Positions 45,257-54,083 of a stretch of 64,000 bases of DNA are shown here, in pieces. Source of the DNA: Coleofasciculus sp. FACHB-1120 (GTDB lineage Bacteria; Cyanobacteriota; Cyanobacteriia; Cyanobacteriales; FACHB-T130); assembly GCF_014698845.1 (NCBI RefSeq), contig NZ_JACJTV010000025.1, positions 21,610-85,609 of the forward strand, read 5' to 3'. The notes under the pieces were generated by a model that saw only the letters and a list, made by a program, of their open reading frames with translations, was not told where the DNA came from and did no database searches. Numbering within the stretch: position 1 is the stretch's first letter; every line of letters starts with the position of its first letter. Made by a program: the position numbers and the translations under genes.

Positions 45257-45628
45257 AGCGTCTTCCTGCAATTGAACAAACTTTAATTATCCTGGCTCCT
45301 GGACGATCCAGTTCGTTCACTTCAATGAGGCAGGGCGATCGCTCAAGAAGTCTGTTGGCTTTTTTGCCCGATTTCGGATAATTTATCTATCTTGACGCAG
45401 ATGTAAAGTTAAGCGACACTGACAAATAATCAAAGTACAGTCCGCTTAATTAATTAAGTTTTGTTACGTTTTAACTCGTTGTGACTCAATTGCTCAACAT
45501 TTGAGCAACATTAATTTATTAATGCCTCTGCCCCAGCGAGCCAGTTCTAAGAAAGATATCTTATCCGGCAGCATCAGCAGTATGGTTCATGCCGCCGCAT
45601 AACTTGAGCAAGCCCTAACATAACGAGC
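45257..45628. promoter_or_regulatory. Divergent promoter region with a palindrome
   Basis: A 19-base palindrome TTGCTCAACATTTGAGCAA (45490-45508) with 8-base arms lies about 120 bases before the DUF2997 start. It could be an operator. The surrounding DNA is AT-rich. No other feature is seen. Confidence 0.35.
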
Positions 45629-45838
45629 ATGGAAACGCTAGAGTTTATCATTTATCCGGATGGTCGGGTGCAGGAGAAAGTCACCGGAATTACTGGGAAA
45701 TCCTGTGCCGAAGTGACTGCTGCGATTGAAGCCCAATTGGGACTGGTGCTAACTCAGGAACCGACTTCTGAATTTTTTGCCTCAGTAATTCATCAGACTG
45801 CGGCAGCAACAGCCGGGGCAACTTATAGCGAGTGGTAA
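45629..45838 (+). CDS. DUF2997 family protein
   Basis: The 69-residue protein fits DUF2997: METLEFIIYPDGRVQEKVTG, then GKSCAEVTAAIEAQLGLVL, a short alpha-beta protein of cyanobacteria and plastid-linked lineages. Function is unknown. It starts a three-gene run with Ycf35 and a ferredoxin (41 bases and then an overlap), which recurs in cyanobacteria; this pairing suggests a shared redox or metal-cluster role. Confidence 0.85.
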   Translation: METLEFIIYPDGRVQEKVTGITGKSCAEVTAAIEAQLGLVLTQEPTSEFFASVIHQTAAATAGATYSEW

Positions 45839-45878
45839 GTTTTTTTTGATTCAAACTTAATTTATTTGAAAAATCGCC

Positions 45879-46265
45879 ATGTCACACTTTAGCAACATCA
45901 AAACTCAAATCCGGAATCTTGGCTCCTTAGAAGCCGCTTTAACCGACCTGGGAATAGATTGGAAATCTGGCCCGCAAACAGTGCGCGGCTATCGCGGTCA
46001 AACCCGTACTGCTGATGTTGCCATTGAGCAAGAAAATGGTTATGACATCGGCTTTAGTTGGAATGGTCAGGAATACGAACTCGTTGCTGACCTACAGTAT
46101 TGGCAGCAAACGGGTTCTGTAGAGCGGTTTCTCAACCGAGTGACTCAGCGTTATGCTTACCACACGGTTGTTAAGGAATCTGCAATGCAGGGCTTCCAAG
46201 TTGCCGAGCAAAAACAAAATGAGGATGGTTCAATCCGTCTAGTTGTACAACGCTGGAGTGCCTAA
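45879..46265 (+). CDS. ycf35: Ycf35 (DUF1257) protein
   Basis: The 128-residue protein is a full Ycf35: MSHFSNIKTQIRNLGSLEAA at the start, a Trp-rich core (DIGFSWNGQEYELVADLQYW), then VERFLNRVTQRYAYHTVVKE and the C-terminal RLVVQRWSA. Ycf35 is conserved in cyanobacteria and red-lineage plastids, and its biochemical role is unknown. It lies between DUF2997 and the ferredoxin; its stop overlaps the ferredoxin ATG by one base (TAATG), so the two are coupled. Confidence 0.92.
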   Translation: MSHFSNIKTQIRNLGSLEAALTDLGIDWKSGPQTVRGYRGQTRTADVAIEQENGYDIGFSWNGQEYELVADLQYWQQTGSVERFLNRVTQRYAYHTVVKESAMQGFQVAEQKQNEDGSIRLVVQRWSA

Positions 46266-46723
46266 TGTCTGATTCCCCAACTCCTGAGCAGCCAAGTCCC
46301 GAACGTTCTGGCATGGAGCCAGAGTTAGGTGGTATTTTGCGGGATGCACCGGAACGATCCGGTCTGGAGCCGGAGTTGGGTGGCACCCTGCGGCAAAAAG
46401 GCGTCTATGTTGATGAAATAACCTGTATTGGCTGCAAGCACTGTGCCCATGTTGCTCGCAATACTTTTTATATTGAGCCAGATTATGGGCGATCGCGTGT
46501 AGTTCGGCAGGATGGAGACTCGGAAGAAGTCATCCAAGAAGCCATTGATACCTGTCCGGTCGATTGTATCCACTGGGCCGATTACACGGAGGTAAAAAAG
46601 CTCGAACAAGAGCGGCAATATCAGGTGATTCCATTAATCGGATTCCCGGCTGACCATGCGATTACTGCGGTGAAGCAGCGGCAAAAGAAATTTAAGAAAA
46701 AGCAACCGAAACCCGTAGACTAA
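46265..46723 (+). CDS. Ferredoxin-type protein with one 4Fe-4S cluster and N-terminal repeats
   Basis: The 152-residue protein has one 4Fe-4S motif: Cys54-x2-Cys57-x2-Cys60 and Cys97-Pro (TCPVDC), preceded by the conserved GVYVDEITCIGCKHCAHVA. The N-terminus holds a 15-residue tandem repeat: PERSGMEPELGGILR (12-26) and PERSGLEPELGGTLR (29-43), probably disordered. The C-terminus is Lys-rich (about 135-152). It should be a small electron carrier, perhaps loosely tied to thylakoid or redox regulation. It is translated with Ycf35 by a one-base overlap, and a strong terminator follows at about 46800. Confidence 0.88.
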   Translation: MSDSPTPEQPSPERSGMEPELGGILRDAPERSGLEPELGGTLRQKGVYVDEITCIGCKHCAHVARNTFYIEPDYGRSRVVRQDGDSEEVIQEAIDTCPVDCIHWADYTEVKKLEQERQYQVIPLIGFPADHAITAVKQRQKKFKKKQPKPVD

Positions 46724-46765
46724 AGGTTTGCTGGTATAAAAAGAGCCAGCTCGCATGGGCTAAAT

Positions 46766-46805
46766 AATAAAACCCCCAACAGCACGCACCTGTTTGGGGG
46801 TTTTA
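46766..46805. terminator. Strong bidirectional terminator between convergent genes
   Basis: AAAACCCCCAACA and TGTTTGGGGGTTTT pair with one bulged base around a short loop (AGCACGCACC region), flanked by A-run on the left and T-run on the right. It ends the ferredoxin operon on the + strand and the LptD-like gene on the - strand. Confidence 0.8.
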
Positions 46806-46828
46806 TTTAAAGCGTTGCACTCTCAATT

Positions 46829-49417
46829 CTAACGAGAAACCCCTTGCACGACTGGACGGACGCCAGAGCCAGGGAACGGTTCCGGAGTACCTAGCCAGTT
46901 AAAGTCATTAAGCCGAAAACTGATAGAACCCAGCGCCAAAACAGGGTTATAACGCAGGACAACGTTGTAGGTGCGGCGGCTGTATTCCAGAAAGTAGTCG
47001 GTGCTGATGCTCTCGCTAGTATTTAAATTGACCGAGGTTTGAAAACCTAGGCGAAACGGGCCATAAATCTGTTGGGTGATGCCAGCGGAAAGGACGCTGG
47101 TATCCACAAGGCGGTCAAATAAGAAAGGTGATATGCCACCACGAGCAACTTGAGAGTAAGTAACATTAAACCCGGTGTAATCTAAAAAAGGTCGAGAGAA
47201 ATGACCGAATTGTCCTTGCAGCCCAATGTTTCCGCTTAGGGATTCCTGGCTATCCCCACTGCTGTAACCACTATAAACGCCAGTGACGCCCGTCGTTAAT
47301 TGCACGTAGGGAACAACTGGCACGGGTGTGTAGCGCAATCCTTCGGTGGGCGTGGCAGGCAAAGCTTTACCCCTCCAAAGTAAAAAGTTGCGGTTGAGGG
47401 AGGCACTTGCTTGATAGCGACTGAGACTGACGCGGTTATTGGTTTGCCCTGGTTCGAGCAAGTCTAAACGGTCTGTATCTGCGTTAATGAACTGGGCACC
47501 AGCTTGATAAGTGAGGTTGATGCCAGTATTCCCTAAGGGAATGACCGGAGAAGTCAGAACTGCGCCTAAACTACTCTGGACGGTTTGATAGCCGAGGGAG
47601 CCGTTGAACAGGCGATCGCGGTAGCTATATTCTAAATTCAAAGTATGAGGTAGTCGGGTGCCGATAATCTGGCGCAGCCGCAGGCTCGCTCGTAGCTGGT
47701 CATCTGCGATCTCTTCCGGATCTAGACTGGTGAAAACAGCCGACCCTCTCAGGGTCGTGGTAGGACTGAGGGTGGCATCTAGTCTAGTCCTGAAACCAAA
47801 TACGGAGGGATCGACGAAGCTTCCCTCAGAAACGGCTTTTTGAAGAAAATATTGCGGGGTCACGCGCAATCGCACGCGGTTGGTAGAAATCAGTTGAAAG
47901 GTTCGTTCCGCAAACACACCACCTCGGTCTTCAGCATCATACCCAAAGGTGACGAGACCCGGTTCGGTTTCGCTCCGGTCAATCACTCTCCGATCTTGAA
48001 AAATCGGAATTGAAAAACCCTGGTCAAAAACGACGCGAGAGCGGGTAGTGGTAATTTCATCTACCAGGGGCGAAATCCGCCTGAATCTGGCTGTATCTGC
48101 CCGTACCTCAAGTTCTGGTGGCGAAAAGGGGTCGTTGGTTAGGCGAACATTAGTGGCAAAGGCTCCTTCGGAGTCGAAATCCACCCGATCGGCTTGAAAG
48201 CGTAGCCGGTTGATTGCGCCCCCTTCCTGAAACGGCTGCTGGTTTTGGATGTTTTGGCTAGCCCCAACGACCAATCCGTAACCGCCGGGACTGGTGACAT
48301 TCGAGACGGGTTGGTTGGCGGTAATGCGATCGCTTAACGGTCGTACTGAGGCAGCAGCAGCACTGGCATCATTGGGTAAAGGACTCGAAAAATCTGCCCC
48401 TGCTGAAGGCTGGTAAATCTCGCCACTGGCATTTAAGAGGAAGCCGCTATCCTGGGCAAAATAATACTCAACGCGATCGCCCCGTAGCACTTGTTCGCCT
48501 CGCGTCATGGCGACATTCCCGTCGCCCACTACAACGCGATTCGGCAAGTTTACCTGTAGCCGATCCGCATCTACTACCGCACCCTGGTAGCGCAAGACAA
48601 CATCGCCTTCTGCTGTAACGACTTGTCGATCTACGTCGTATTCTTGCTGGTCAGAAGTTAATTCCACAACGCCTCCCGTACCGCCAGAAGTCGTAGGCGG
48701 AGGTGGCGTCGTACCGGGGGCGGGGGCGGGTGCTGGTTGATTTTCTGGGGTGGGAGGTGCGGGTGCTGATGCCGGTGCCGGTGCCAATTCCTCTTCAGGC
48801 CAAGGCTCACCCTCCGACAGGGGCGCTGGAGGAGTAGGCTCTATCGGAGTTTCACTCGGCAAAGATTCCGGAGATTCCGGAGATTCTGAGGGTTCTGGAG
48901 GCTGTTGCTCGACACTCGGCAGATGCTTTTGCAACATAGGAGTTGCCGCGCGTTCTTTTGCGATCGCAGCCTGACTTTCAGCGTTCTCTTCCCTAGGTTC
49001 TGACTCTTGATTTTCTACCGACGAAGCATCAAATTCAGCAACGTTCGGAAAATCCTGGTCTGGGTATGCGTAAGGGCGAAGCCGTTGTGCTGATAATGCA
49101 GGGTCGTCGTCATTCTGGTCTGTCTGCACAGATGCTTCTTCCCTACCACTCCCATTCCTGACAATTGGATGACCCACTGAAATTGGGGCACCAAGGGGGG
49201 CAGCTTTTCTGGTGGGGATAGAAATTACAGAGAGCGAGGAAGAAGACTCCGGCGCAAATGTTTCCGGCTGCGTCGGGGCAGCAAGGGTCTCAGGTTGCAG
49301 GGTTCGCTGGGAATCCGATGCAATTGTTTGAGCGGAGACAGCTAGAGGAGTGACATCCTCTGGCGGCAACGTGTTGATAATCGCAGGCGGTGGGGGCGGC
49401 GGAACTGGTTGGGGCAT
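46829..49417 (-). CDS. LptD-like outer-membrane protein (DUF3769)
   Basis: The 862-residue protein has a Pro/Glu-rich, low-complexity N-terminal part (about 1-250), an LptA-like beta-taco/OstA region (GVVELTSDQQEYDVDRQVVT, AEGDVVLRYQGAVVDADRLQ, VVVGDGNVAMTRGEQVLRGD; about 245-325) and then a long C-terminal beta barrel (about 420-860) with alternating hydrophobic strands. This is the layout of the cyanobacterial DUF3769/LptD-type protein that places lipopolysaccharide or sugar-lipid in the outer membrane. Unlike LptD of proteobacteria it lacks the conserved Cys pairs. The N-terminal linker is of unusual length and Pro content; no cleavable signal peptide is evident at the chosen ATG, so the true start could lie elsewhere. 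Confidence 0.82.
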   Translation of the reverse strand: MPQPVPPPPPPAIINTLPPEDVTPLAVSAQTIASDSQRTLQPETLAAPTQPETFAPESSSSLSVISIPTRKAAPLGAPISVGHPIVRNGSGREEASVQTDQNDDDPALSAQRLRPYAYPDQDFPNVAEFDASSVENQESEPREENAESQAAIAKERAATPMLQKHLPSVEQQPPEPSESPESPESLPSETPIEPTPPAPLSEGEPWPEEELAPAPASAPAPPTPENQPAPAPAPGTTPPPPTTSGGTGGVVELTSDQQEYDVDRQVVTAEGDVVLRYQGAVVDADRLQVNLPNRVVVGDGNVAMTRGEQVLRGDRVEYYFAQDSGFLLNASGEIYQPSAGADFSSPLPNDASAAAASVRPLSDRITANQPVSNVTSPGGYGLVVGASQNIQNQQPFQEGGAINRLRFQADRVDFDSEGAFATNVRLTNDPFSPPELEVRADTARFRRISPLVDEITTTRSRVVFDQGFSIPIFQDRRVIDRSETEPGLVTFGYDAEDRGGVFAERTFQLISTNRVRLRVTPQYFLQKAVSEGSFVDPSVFGFRTRLDATLSPTTTLRGSAVFTSLDPEEIADDQLRASLRLRQIIGTRLPHTLNLEYSYRDRLFNGSLGYQTVQSSLGAVLTSPVIPLGNTGINLTYQAGAQFINADTDRLDLLEPGQTNNRVSLSRYQASASLNRNFLLWRGKALPATPTEGLRYTPVPVVPYVQLTTGVTGVYSGYSSGDSQESLSGNIGLQGQFGHFSRPFLDYTGFNVTYSQVARGGISPFLFDRLVDTSVLSAGITQQIYGPFRLGFQTSVNLNTSESISTDYFLEYSRRTYNVVLRYNPVLALGSISFRLNDFNWLGTPEPFPGSGVRPVVQGVSR

Positions 49418-49537
49418 CTTCTAGCAACAGGAGTTGAGCGGACAGCACCAATGCCTATCCTCAACTGCACTCTGAGTAGGGTGCCTCGCAGTGGACTGCT
49501 GCCCCGACATCGGCCTGAGGCATAAAGCGATCGCTGT

Positions 49538-49654
49538 TTATTCCAGATCCCGGCGTTTTGGGTTACGGGAAGGATCGCTGGACAAAAATCCAAACACAAA
49601 GAGCAGGCTGAAGAAGGCAACGACTATATAAACGACAATTTTGAGAGTCACCAT
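49538..49654 (-). CDS. psbI: Photosystem II reaction-centre protein PsbI
   Basis: A 38-residue open frame, ATG at 49654, begins [20 protein letters not shown] and ends [18 protein letters not shown]. It aligns with PsbI across its whole length, with one membrane helix (about residues 5-24) and the typical SDPxRNPxRxDLE tail. PsbI is a small subunit next to D1 in photosystem II and helps stabilise the dimer. GGAG lies about 11 bases before the ATG. It sits 120 bases upstream of the LptD-like gene on the same strand, so readthrough is possible, but no function connects them. Confidence 0.93.
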   Translation of the reverse strand: MVTLKIVVYIVVAFFSLLFVFGFLSSDPSRNPKRRDLE

Positions 49655-50010
49655 ACCGATATCTACTCCAGACGGGAAAGGCTGAATGTTGCTGCCTTAA
49701 AGGCAGAACAACTTTCTCATAATACCGAAATATTGCTTCATTTTTGCCTTGAGTCTGGAGTGATTGTTGACCTCAAGCGGTCAGTCCAGCCGTCGTTTGA
49801 GCTGCTTAAACTGCTCTGACGATTGCCAGAGCGCGAAGTTTCCCTAGCGATCGCTTTGTTTTTATACCACGAGATCGCACCCAGTTCATGTATTTTGGCT
49901 TTTTCCTCACTCAAAATTGAGTAAATTGCAGAACCTAGAAAATAGTAGGATCTTTCGTAACGTGCGATCCCAGCTCGCTATAGAGCGTGGGAACAATTAG
50001 GAGGATAAAC

Positions 50011-50031
50011 ATGCGACTATTGTGCCAATAA
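50011..50031 (+). CDS. Possible leader peptide upstream of glgP
   Basis: A six-codon ORF (MRLLCQ) with a perfect AGGAGG ribosome site six bases before it. Leu-Leu-Cys codons in a row recall attenuation leaders, and a terminator hairpin follows 100 bases on. It is too short to prove coding; only the ribosome site and context support it. Confidence 0.35.
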   Translation: MRLLCQ

Positions 50032-50126
50032 GTTAGTTACAGTCGTGGCGATTCAGGGCATTATGCGATGGGTGATGCCGAAGGGTAGCGTGGTAGGAGA
50101 AGCGATGTTAAGCACTTTTAGGCGAT

Positions 50127-50150
50127 CGCTCCCGTGCTAGGAGCGCTTTT
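50127..50150 (+). terminator. Terminator-like hairpin upstream of glgP
   Basis: CGCTCC (50127-50132) and GGAGCG (50140-50145) pair around a 7-base loop, followed by CTTTTCT. It is about 190 bases before the glgP ATG, in the right orientation to stop a short leader transcript. Confidence 0.5.
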
Positions 50151-50337
50151 CTAAACAAATTTTCTCAATATTCCCTGGAAAAACTAGGATTTTAGATTGA
50201 AAGCGGCAGCTTGCTAAGGGCAGCTAGCTGGATAAAGGGATCAACATTTCCAGTCCAAAAAAAGAGTATAAAGAGCATCCAACTTGTAGCGGAAGTGAGT
50301 ACACAATAGCTCTATTAAGACTTTAGAGGCTTTGTCA

Positions 50338-52971
50338 ATGCAGCCGATTCGGACATTTAACGTTTCCCCCGCCTTGCCGTCAAGACTAGAACCCTTACGA
50401 AAACTGGCATATAACCTGCATTGGGATTGGAACTTTGAAACTAAAGAGTTATTTCGCCGCCTAGACCGCGATTTGTGGGAATCCAGCCGTCACAATCCAG
50501 TGCTAATGCTGGGAACTATTTCTCAAGCGCGGCTACAAGAAGTTGCTGAAGATGAAGGCTTTGTTGCCCACATGGAACGAGCCAGCCGCCAGCTAGACGA
50601 CTACCTGCAAGAACGGACGTGGTATCGCAAACACAGGAATGAGGTGAACGGTCAGAGGACTGAGAAGAAACAAGAAAATTCTTCTGCTTCCTCGCTCAGT
50701 CCTCAGGACTCAGGACTCAGGACTCAGGAGTGTTATGCCTATTTCTGCGCGGAATTTGGTCTAACCGACTGCCTGCCCATTTACTCTGGTGGCTTGGGCG
50801 TTCTCGCGGGAGACCATCTGAAATCAGCCAGTGACTTAGGCTTACCCCTCGTTGCCGTCGGCTTACTCTATCAGGAAGGGTATTTTGCCCAGTACCTCAA
50901 TGCCGATGGTTGGCAGCAGGAACGCTATCCGGTTAACGATTTCTACAATATGCCATTGCACCCGGAGTGCAATCCTGACGGTTCGGAACTGCGGATTTCT
51001 GTAGAGTATCCAGGGCGCACCGTCTATGCCCGTGTCTGGCGCGTGCAAGTGGGCACAGTGCCCCTATACCTGCTCGATACCAACATTGAGCCGAACAATC
51101 CCTACGACCACGACATCACCGACGAGCTGTATGGTGGTGACTTGGATATGCGGATTCACCAGGAGATGATGTTGGGCATCGGGGGCTTCCGGATGCTGAA
51201 GGCGCTGGGATACAAACCCACTGTTTACCATCTGAATGAAGGTCACTCAGCGTTTCTGATTCTGGAACGCATCCGGATGCTGATGCAGGAAGAGAAACTG
51301 GATTTTGCCGCCGCTAAACAAGTGGCGCAAGCAAGTCAAGTTTTCACGACTCACACGCCTGTCTCTGCTGGGTTCGATTTGTTCCCCCCGGATAAGGCTC
51401 TTTATTACGTGGGGCACTATGCCGATATTTACGGACTTTCCCACGAAGAGTTTCTCGGCTTAGGACGGGAGGACACTGGGGATTTGGCGTCACCGTTTAG
51501 CATGGCAGCACTGGCGATGAAGACATCGAGCTTTGTCAATGGGGTTGCTCAGCTGCACGGGTTGGTGTCGCGGAAGATGTTTCAGAGTCTCTGGAAAGAT
51601 TTTCCACTCAATGAGGTGCCGATTACCGCGATTACGAATGGAGTCCACGCCCGCACTTGTGTAGCGAAGTCAACGCAGGAGCTGTATGACCGCTACCTTG
51701 GCCCTCAGTGGTCTGACGCGCCAGTAGACGATCCGTTGTGGGAGCGGGTGCAGTCGATTCCAGATGAGGAGTTGTGGCGCAATCACGAGCGTCAGCGGTC
51801 AGAACTGGTGGTGTTTGTGCGCGATCGCCTAGTAAGAAAGTTGCGCGATCGCGGTGCTTCTCCCTCTGAGATTGACCAAGCGCAGGAAGTATTAGATCCA
51901 ACGGTGCTAACAATCGGGTTTGCCCGTCGTTTTGCGACTTATAAGCGAGCAACTCTGTTTTTGCGGAACCTAGACCGGATCAAGAAAATCTTGTTGGGCG
52001 ATCCAAATCGGCGGGTGCAGTTCGTCATTGCTGGAAAAGCTCATCCCAAGGATATGCCTGGGAAGGAACTGATCCGGGATATCATTCATTTCTCGCGGGA
52101 AGAAGGAATGAATGCCAGTGTGGTGTTTATCCCGGACTACGATACTTATGTTGCCCGATTGATGGTGGCGGGTTGTGATGTTTGGCTGAACACCCCTAGG
52201 CGTCCGCGAGAGGCATCTGGCACCAGTGGAATGAAGGCGGCGATGAATGGTTTGCCAAATTTGAGCGTGCTGGATGGCTGGTGGGATGAGGCAGATTATG
52301 TCCGCACTGGCTGGCCCATCGGTCACGGGGAAGACTATGAAGACCTCAATTATCAAGATGATGTGGAAGCGAATGCTTTGTACGACTTGCTAGAACAGGA
52401 AGTCATGCCGCTGTTCTATAACCGGGATGGAGCTGGAATTCCCCGTAAGTGGACTGCCAAAATGAAGGATTCGATTCGGTTGAATTGTCCGTTCTTCAAT
52501 ACGTCGCGGATGGTGCGGGAGTATGCAGTGCGGGGATATTTCCCGGCGAGCGATCGCTACTCTACGATGACCGCAGACAACTACGCCCCCGCCAAGGATG
52601 TAGCCGCCTGGAAGCAACGAATCTTCGAGCAATGGTACAACATCAAAATCGAAGAAGTTGATGTCTCAGAACCGGCTGGGATTATGGTCAACCAAACCGT
52701 TAGCGTCAAAGCGCGGGTTAATCTGGGGGAACTCAGCTTCGATGATGTTCAAGTTGAACTTTATCAGGGTGCCGTTGGTGTCGATGGGGAGATTGTCAAC
52801 GGCATTCCCGTAGTGATGAATTACCAAGGCAAAGATCAACAAGGATGTAGTATTTACACTGTTGATATTCTCTATACCTCCAGTGGGTTGCAGGGTTTCT
52901 CTTTACGGGTTTTGCCAAAACACAATAATCTATCAAGCCCCTACGAATTAGGACTGATTCTTTGGGCTTAG
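50338..52971 (+). CDS. glgP: Alpha-glucan phosphorylase (GT35, short type with DUF3417)
   Basis: The 877-residue protein starts with a DUF3417 N-domain (RLEPLRKLAYNLHWDWNFET) and continues as a GT35 phosphorylase: YSGGLGVLAGDHLKSASDLG, VYHLNEGHSAFLILERI, and the pyridoxal-phosphate site TPRRPREASGTSGMKAAMNG (Lys in SGMKAA). It degrades glycogen to glucose-1-phosphate. The ATG at 50338 has AGAGG 8 bases before it; a TTG six bases upstream is unlikely. Residues about 100-130 (NEVNGQRTEKKQENSSASSL and so on) form an extra stretch, partly encoded by AGGACTC heptamers at 50697-50729, between two conserved blocks. Confidence 0.94.
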   Translation: MQPIRTFNVSPALPSRLEPLRKLAYNLHWDWNFETKELFRRLDRDLWESSRHNPVLMLGTISQARLQEVAEDEGFVAHMERASRQLDDYLQERTWYRKHRNEVNGQRTEKKQENSSASSLSPQDSGLRTQECYAYFCAEFGLTDCLPIYSGGLGVLAGDHLKSASDLGLPLVAVGLLYQEGYFAQYLNADGWQQERYPVNDFYNMPLHPECNPDGSELRISVEYPGRTVYARVWRVQVGTVPLYLLDTNIEPNNPYDHDITDELYGGDLDMRIHQEMMLGIGGFRMLKALGYKPTVYHLNEGHSAFLILERIRMLMQEEKLDFAAAKQVAQASQVFTTHTPVSAGFDLFPPDKALYYVGHYADIYGLSHEEFLGLGREDTGDLASPFSMAALAMKTSSFVNGVAQLHGLVSRKMFQSLWKDFPLNEVPITAITNGVHARTCVAKSTQELYDRYLGPQWSDAPVDDPLWERVQSIPDEELWRNHERQRSELVVFVRDRLVRKLRDRGASPSEIDQAQEVLDPTVLTIGFARRFATYKRATLFLRNLDRIKKILLGDPNRRVQFVIAGKAHPKDMPGKELIRDIIHFSREEGMNASVVFIPDYDTYVARLMVAGCDVWLNTPRRPREASGTSGMKAAMNGLPNLSVLDGWWDEADYVRTGWPIGHGEDYEDLNYQDDVEANALYDLLEQEVMPLFYNRDGAGIPRKWTAKMKDSIRLNCPFFNTSRMVREYAVRGYFPASDRYSTMTADNYAPAKDVAAWKQRIFEQWYNIKIEEVDVSEPAGIMVNQTVSVKARVNLGELSFDDVQVELYQGAVGVDGEIVNGIPVVMNYQGKDQQGCSIYTVDILYTSSGLQGFSLRVLPKHNNLSSPYELGLILWA
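50697..50729. repeat. STRR heptamer tract inside glgP
   Basis: AGTCCTC followed by AGGACTC three times, then AGGAG: a mirror-symmetric heptamer tract in frame. It encodes SPQDSGLRTQ. It is the same repeat family that occurs in the intergenic DNA and in the GT39 gene here. Confidence 0.75.
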
Positions 52972-53004
52972 ATAGTTTTGAGTTTTGAGTTATTAATTCA
53001 AAAT

Positions 53005-53778
53005 TTAAAACTCGAAATGATTCTTGGGGACGACAATATATCCGGTGGTGTCATCTCCCAGCACCAAATTTCTTTCTAATCCCCAGTACCACCAGTGAGC
53101 GCCAACATAGGCACAGATGAGGCTATCTAGCTTATCTTCTAAGGCTTTAAAGGTGGCAAGGGTACTGGGGATTTCTAAGAGAAACGAACCGCCAAGACGC
53201 AGAGGACGCAGAGAGGAAGAGGCAGAAGAGACATCTAGTTTTGGTGTCAGGTTGAGTAGGCTATTTACAATATACTGACGGAGTTTTATGAGTTCTATTT
53301 GACGTTCTGCTAGTTTTCCTTTTTTGTATTTTAAAATGCGTTCTAAGCTAAATAAGTTGACGATGGCTGGGTGGGGAAATACTTCGATTTGATAGCGTCC
53401 CGGTTGTTGGGGTTTGATCGTTGGTGCGTGAGCAAATCCACGGGATTCGAGGCTGAGTCCAAATCCTACGGTGCGTTGGGCGAAGGGGAGTCCTAGATTC
53501 GCTGGGTAGCAACCCGCGTGATAGCGACCAAAATATTTGTGGGTAAGTTTATCAGGTAGTCGCGTCCCAGTGGTGTTGGGAATCAGTGTTGGGGCATCGA
53601 CGGCAATCATCGCCGATTCTGGTGCGGGTGCCCAAGTATCAATCCAGTTAAGGATCTCTTCTATTGTTTCGAGTCTATCTAAATCCAACAGATGCAACTG
53701 CCCATCTTCCCATGTGAGGCAGCATAATCCGCTGGGTTGCGATCGCCATCCCAAATCAATGCCTAAAAATTTTATCAC
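53005..53778 (-). CDS. DUF429 family protein
   Basis: The 257-residue protein begins with the DUF429 actin-like/nuclease-like fold: IKFLGIDLGWRSQPSGLCCL, then MIAVDAPTLIPNTTGTRLPD, and has the conserved RYQIEVFPHPAIVNLF. DUF429 proteins are predicted RNase H-like ATPases or nucleases of unknown role. The start is GTG (53778), which begins the conserved FLGIDLGW, so no longer frame is needed. It is convergent with glgP, with a GAGTTTTGAG simple-sequence spacer between them. Confidence 0.8.
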   Translation of the reverse strand: MIKFLGIDLGWRSQPSGLCCLTWEDGQLHLLDLDRLETIEEILNWIDTWAPAPESAMIAVDAPTLIPNTTGTRLPDKLTHKYFGRYHAGCYPANLGLPFAQRTVGFGLSLESRGFAHAPTIKPQQPGRYQIEVFPHPAIVNLFSLERILKYKKGKLAERQIELIKLRQYIVNSLLNLTPKLDVSSASSSLRPLRLGGSFLLEIPSTLATFKALEDKLDSLICAYVGAHWWYWGLERNLVLGDDTTGYIVVPKNHFEF

Positions 53779-54076
53779 GCTGAAATTTATTATCTATCTT
53801 AGTGCTTCGTGCCGCTCATCTGGATGAGCGAGCACTTCTTTTTCTCAAATCTGCAAATTCGTATTCAAGACTGGTTAAATTCTGTTGCGAAGGATTCCAA
53901 GGTGTATTCTGAGGTAAGTGAAAGGCTGATTTATGGCTCTTAATTCGTTTCATGGTCAAGCGATTAGCTGCTTAAGTTTTAATTTAGAATTCAGCGTTAA
54001 TCGAAGGTATGCTGAACGTAAAGAAACTAAAGGTATCTCCAAATAGGGTTGCTTATACAGTAGCTACGGATAATTC
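53779..54076. other. Intergenic region
   Basis: 298 bases between DUF429 and the IS. Nothing recognisable is seen. The left IS end begins at 54077. Confidence 0.4.
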
Positions 54077-54083
54077 TTAGGAC

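Larger units (their letters stand above)
49655..50337. other. Intergenic region with a possible leader and terminator
   Basis: 683 bases between psbI (-) and glgP (+). An AGGAGG ribosome site (49999-50004) lies 6 bases before an ATG that encodes only six residues (MRLLCQ, 50011-50031). A second open frame (50063-50140, 25 codons) has no ribosome site. A hairpin with a T-run follows at 50127-50150. The rest is low-complexity AT sequence and HIP1 octamers. An sRNA of about 150 bases could be encoded here. Confidence 0.45.

Noticed and set aside
45490..45508. NtcA or LexA site
   Set aside because: The palindrome TTGCTCAA-CAT-TTGAGCAA does not match GTA-N8-TAC or the LexA pattern.
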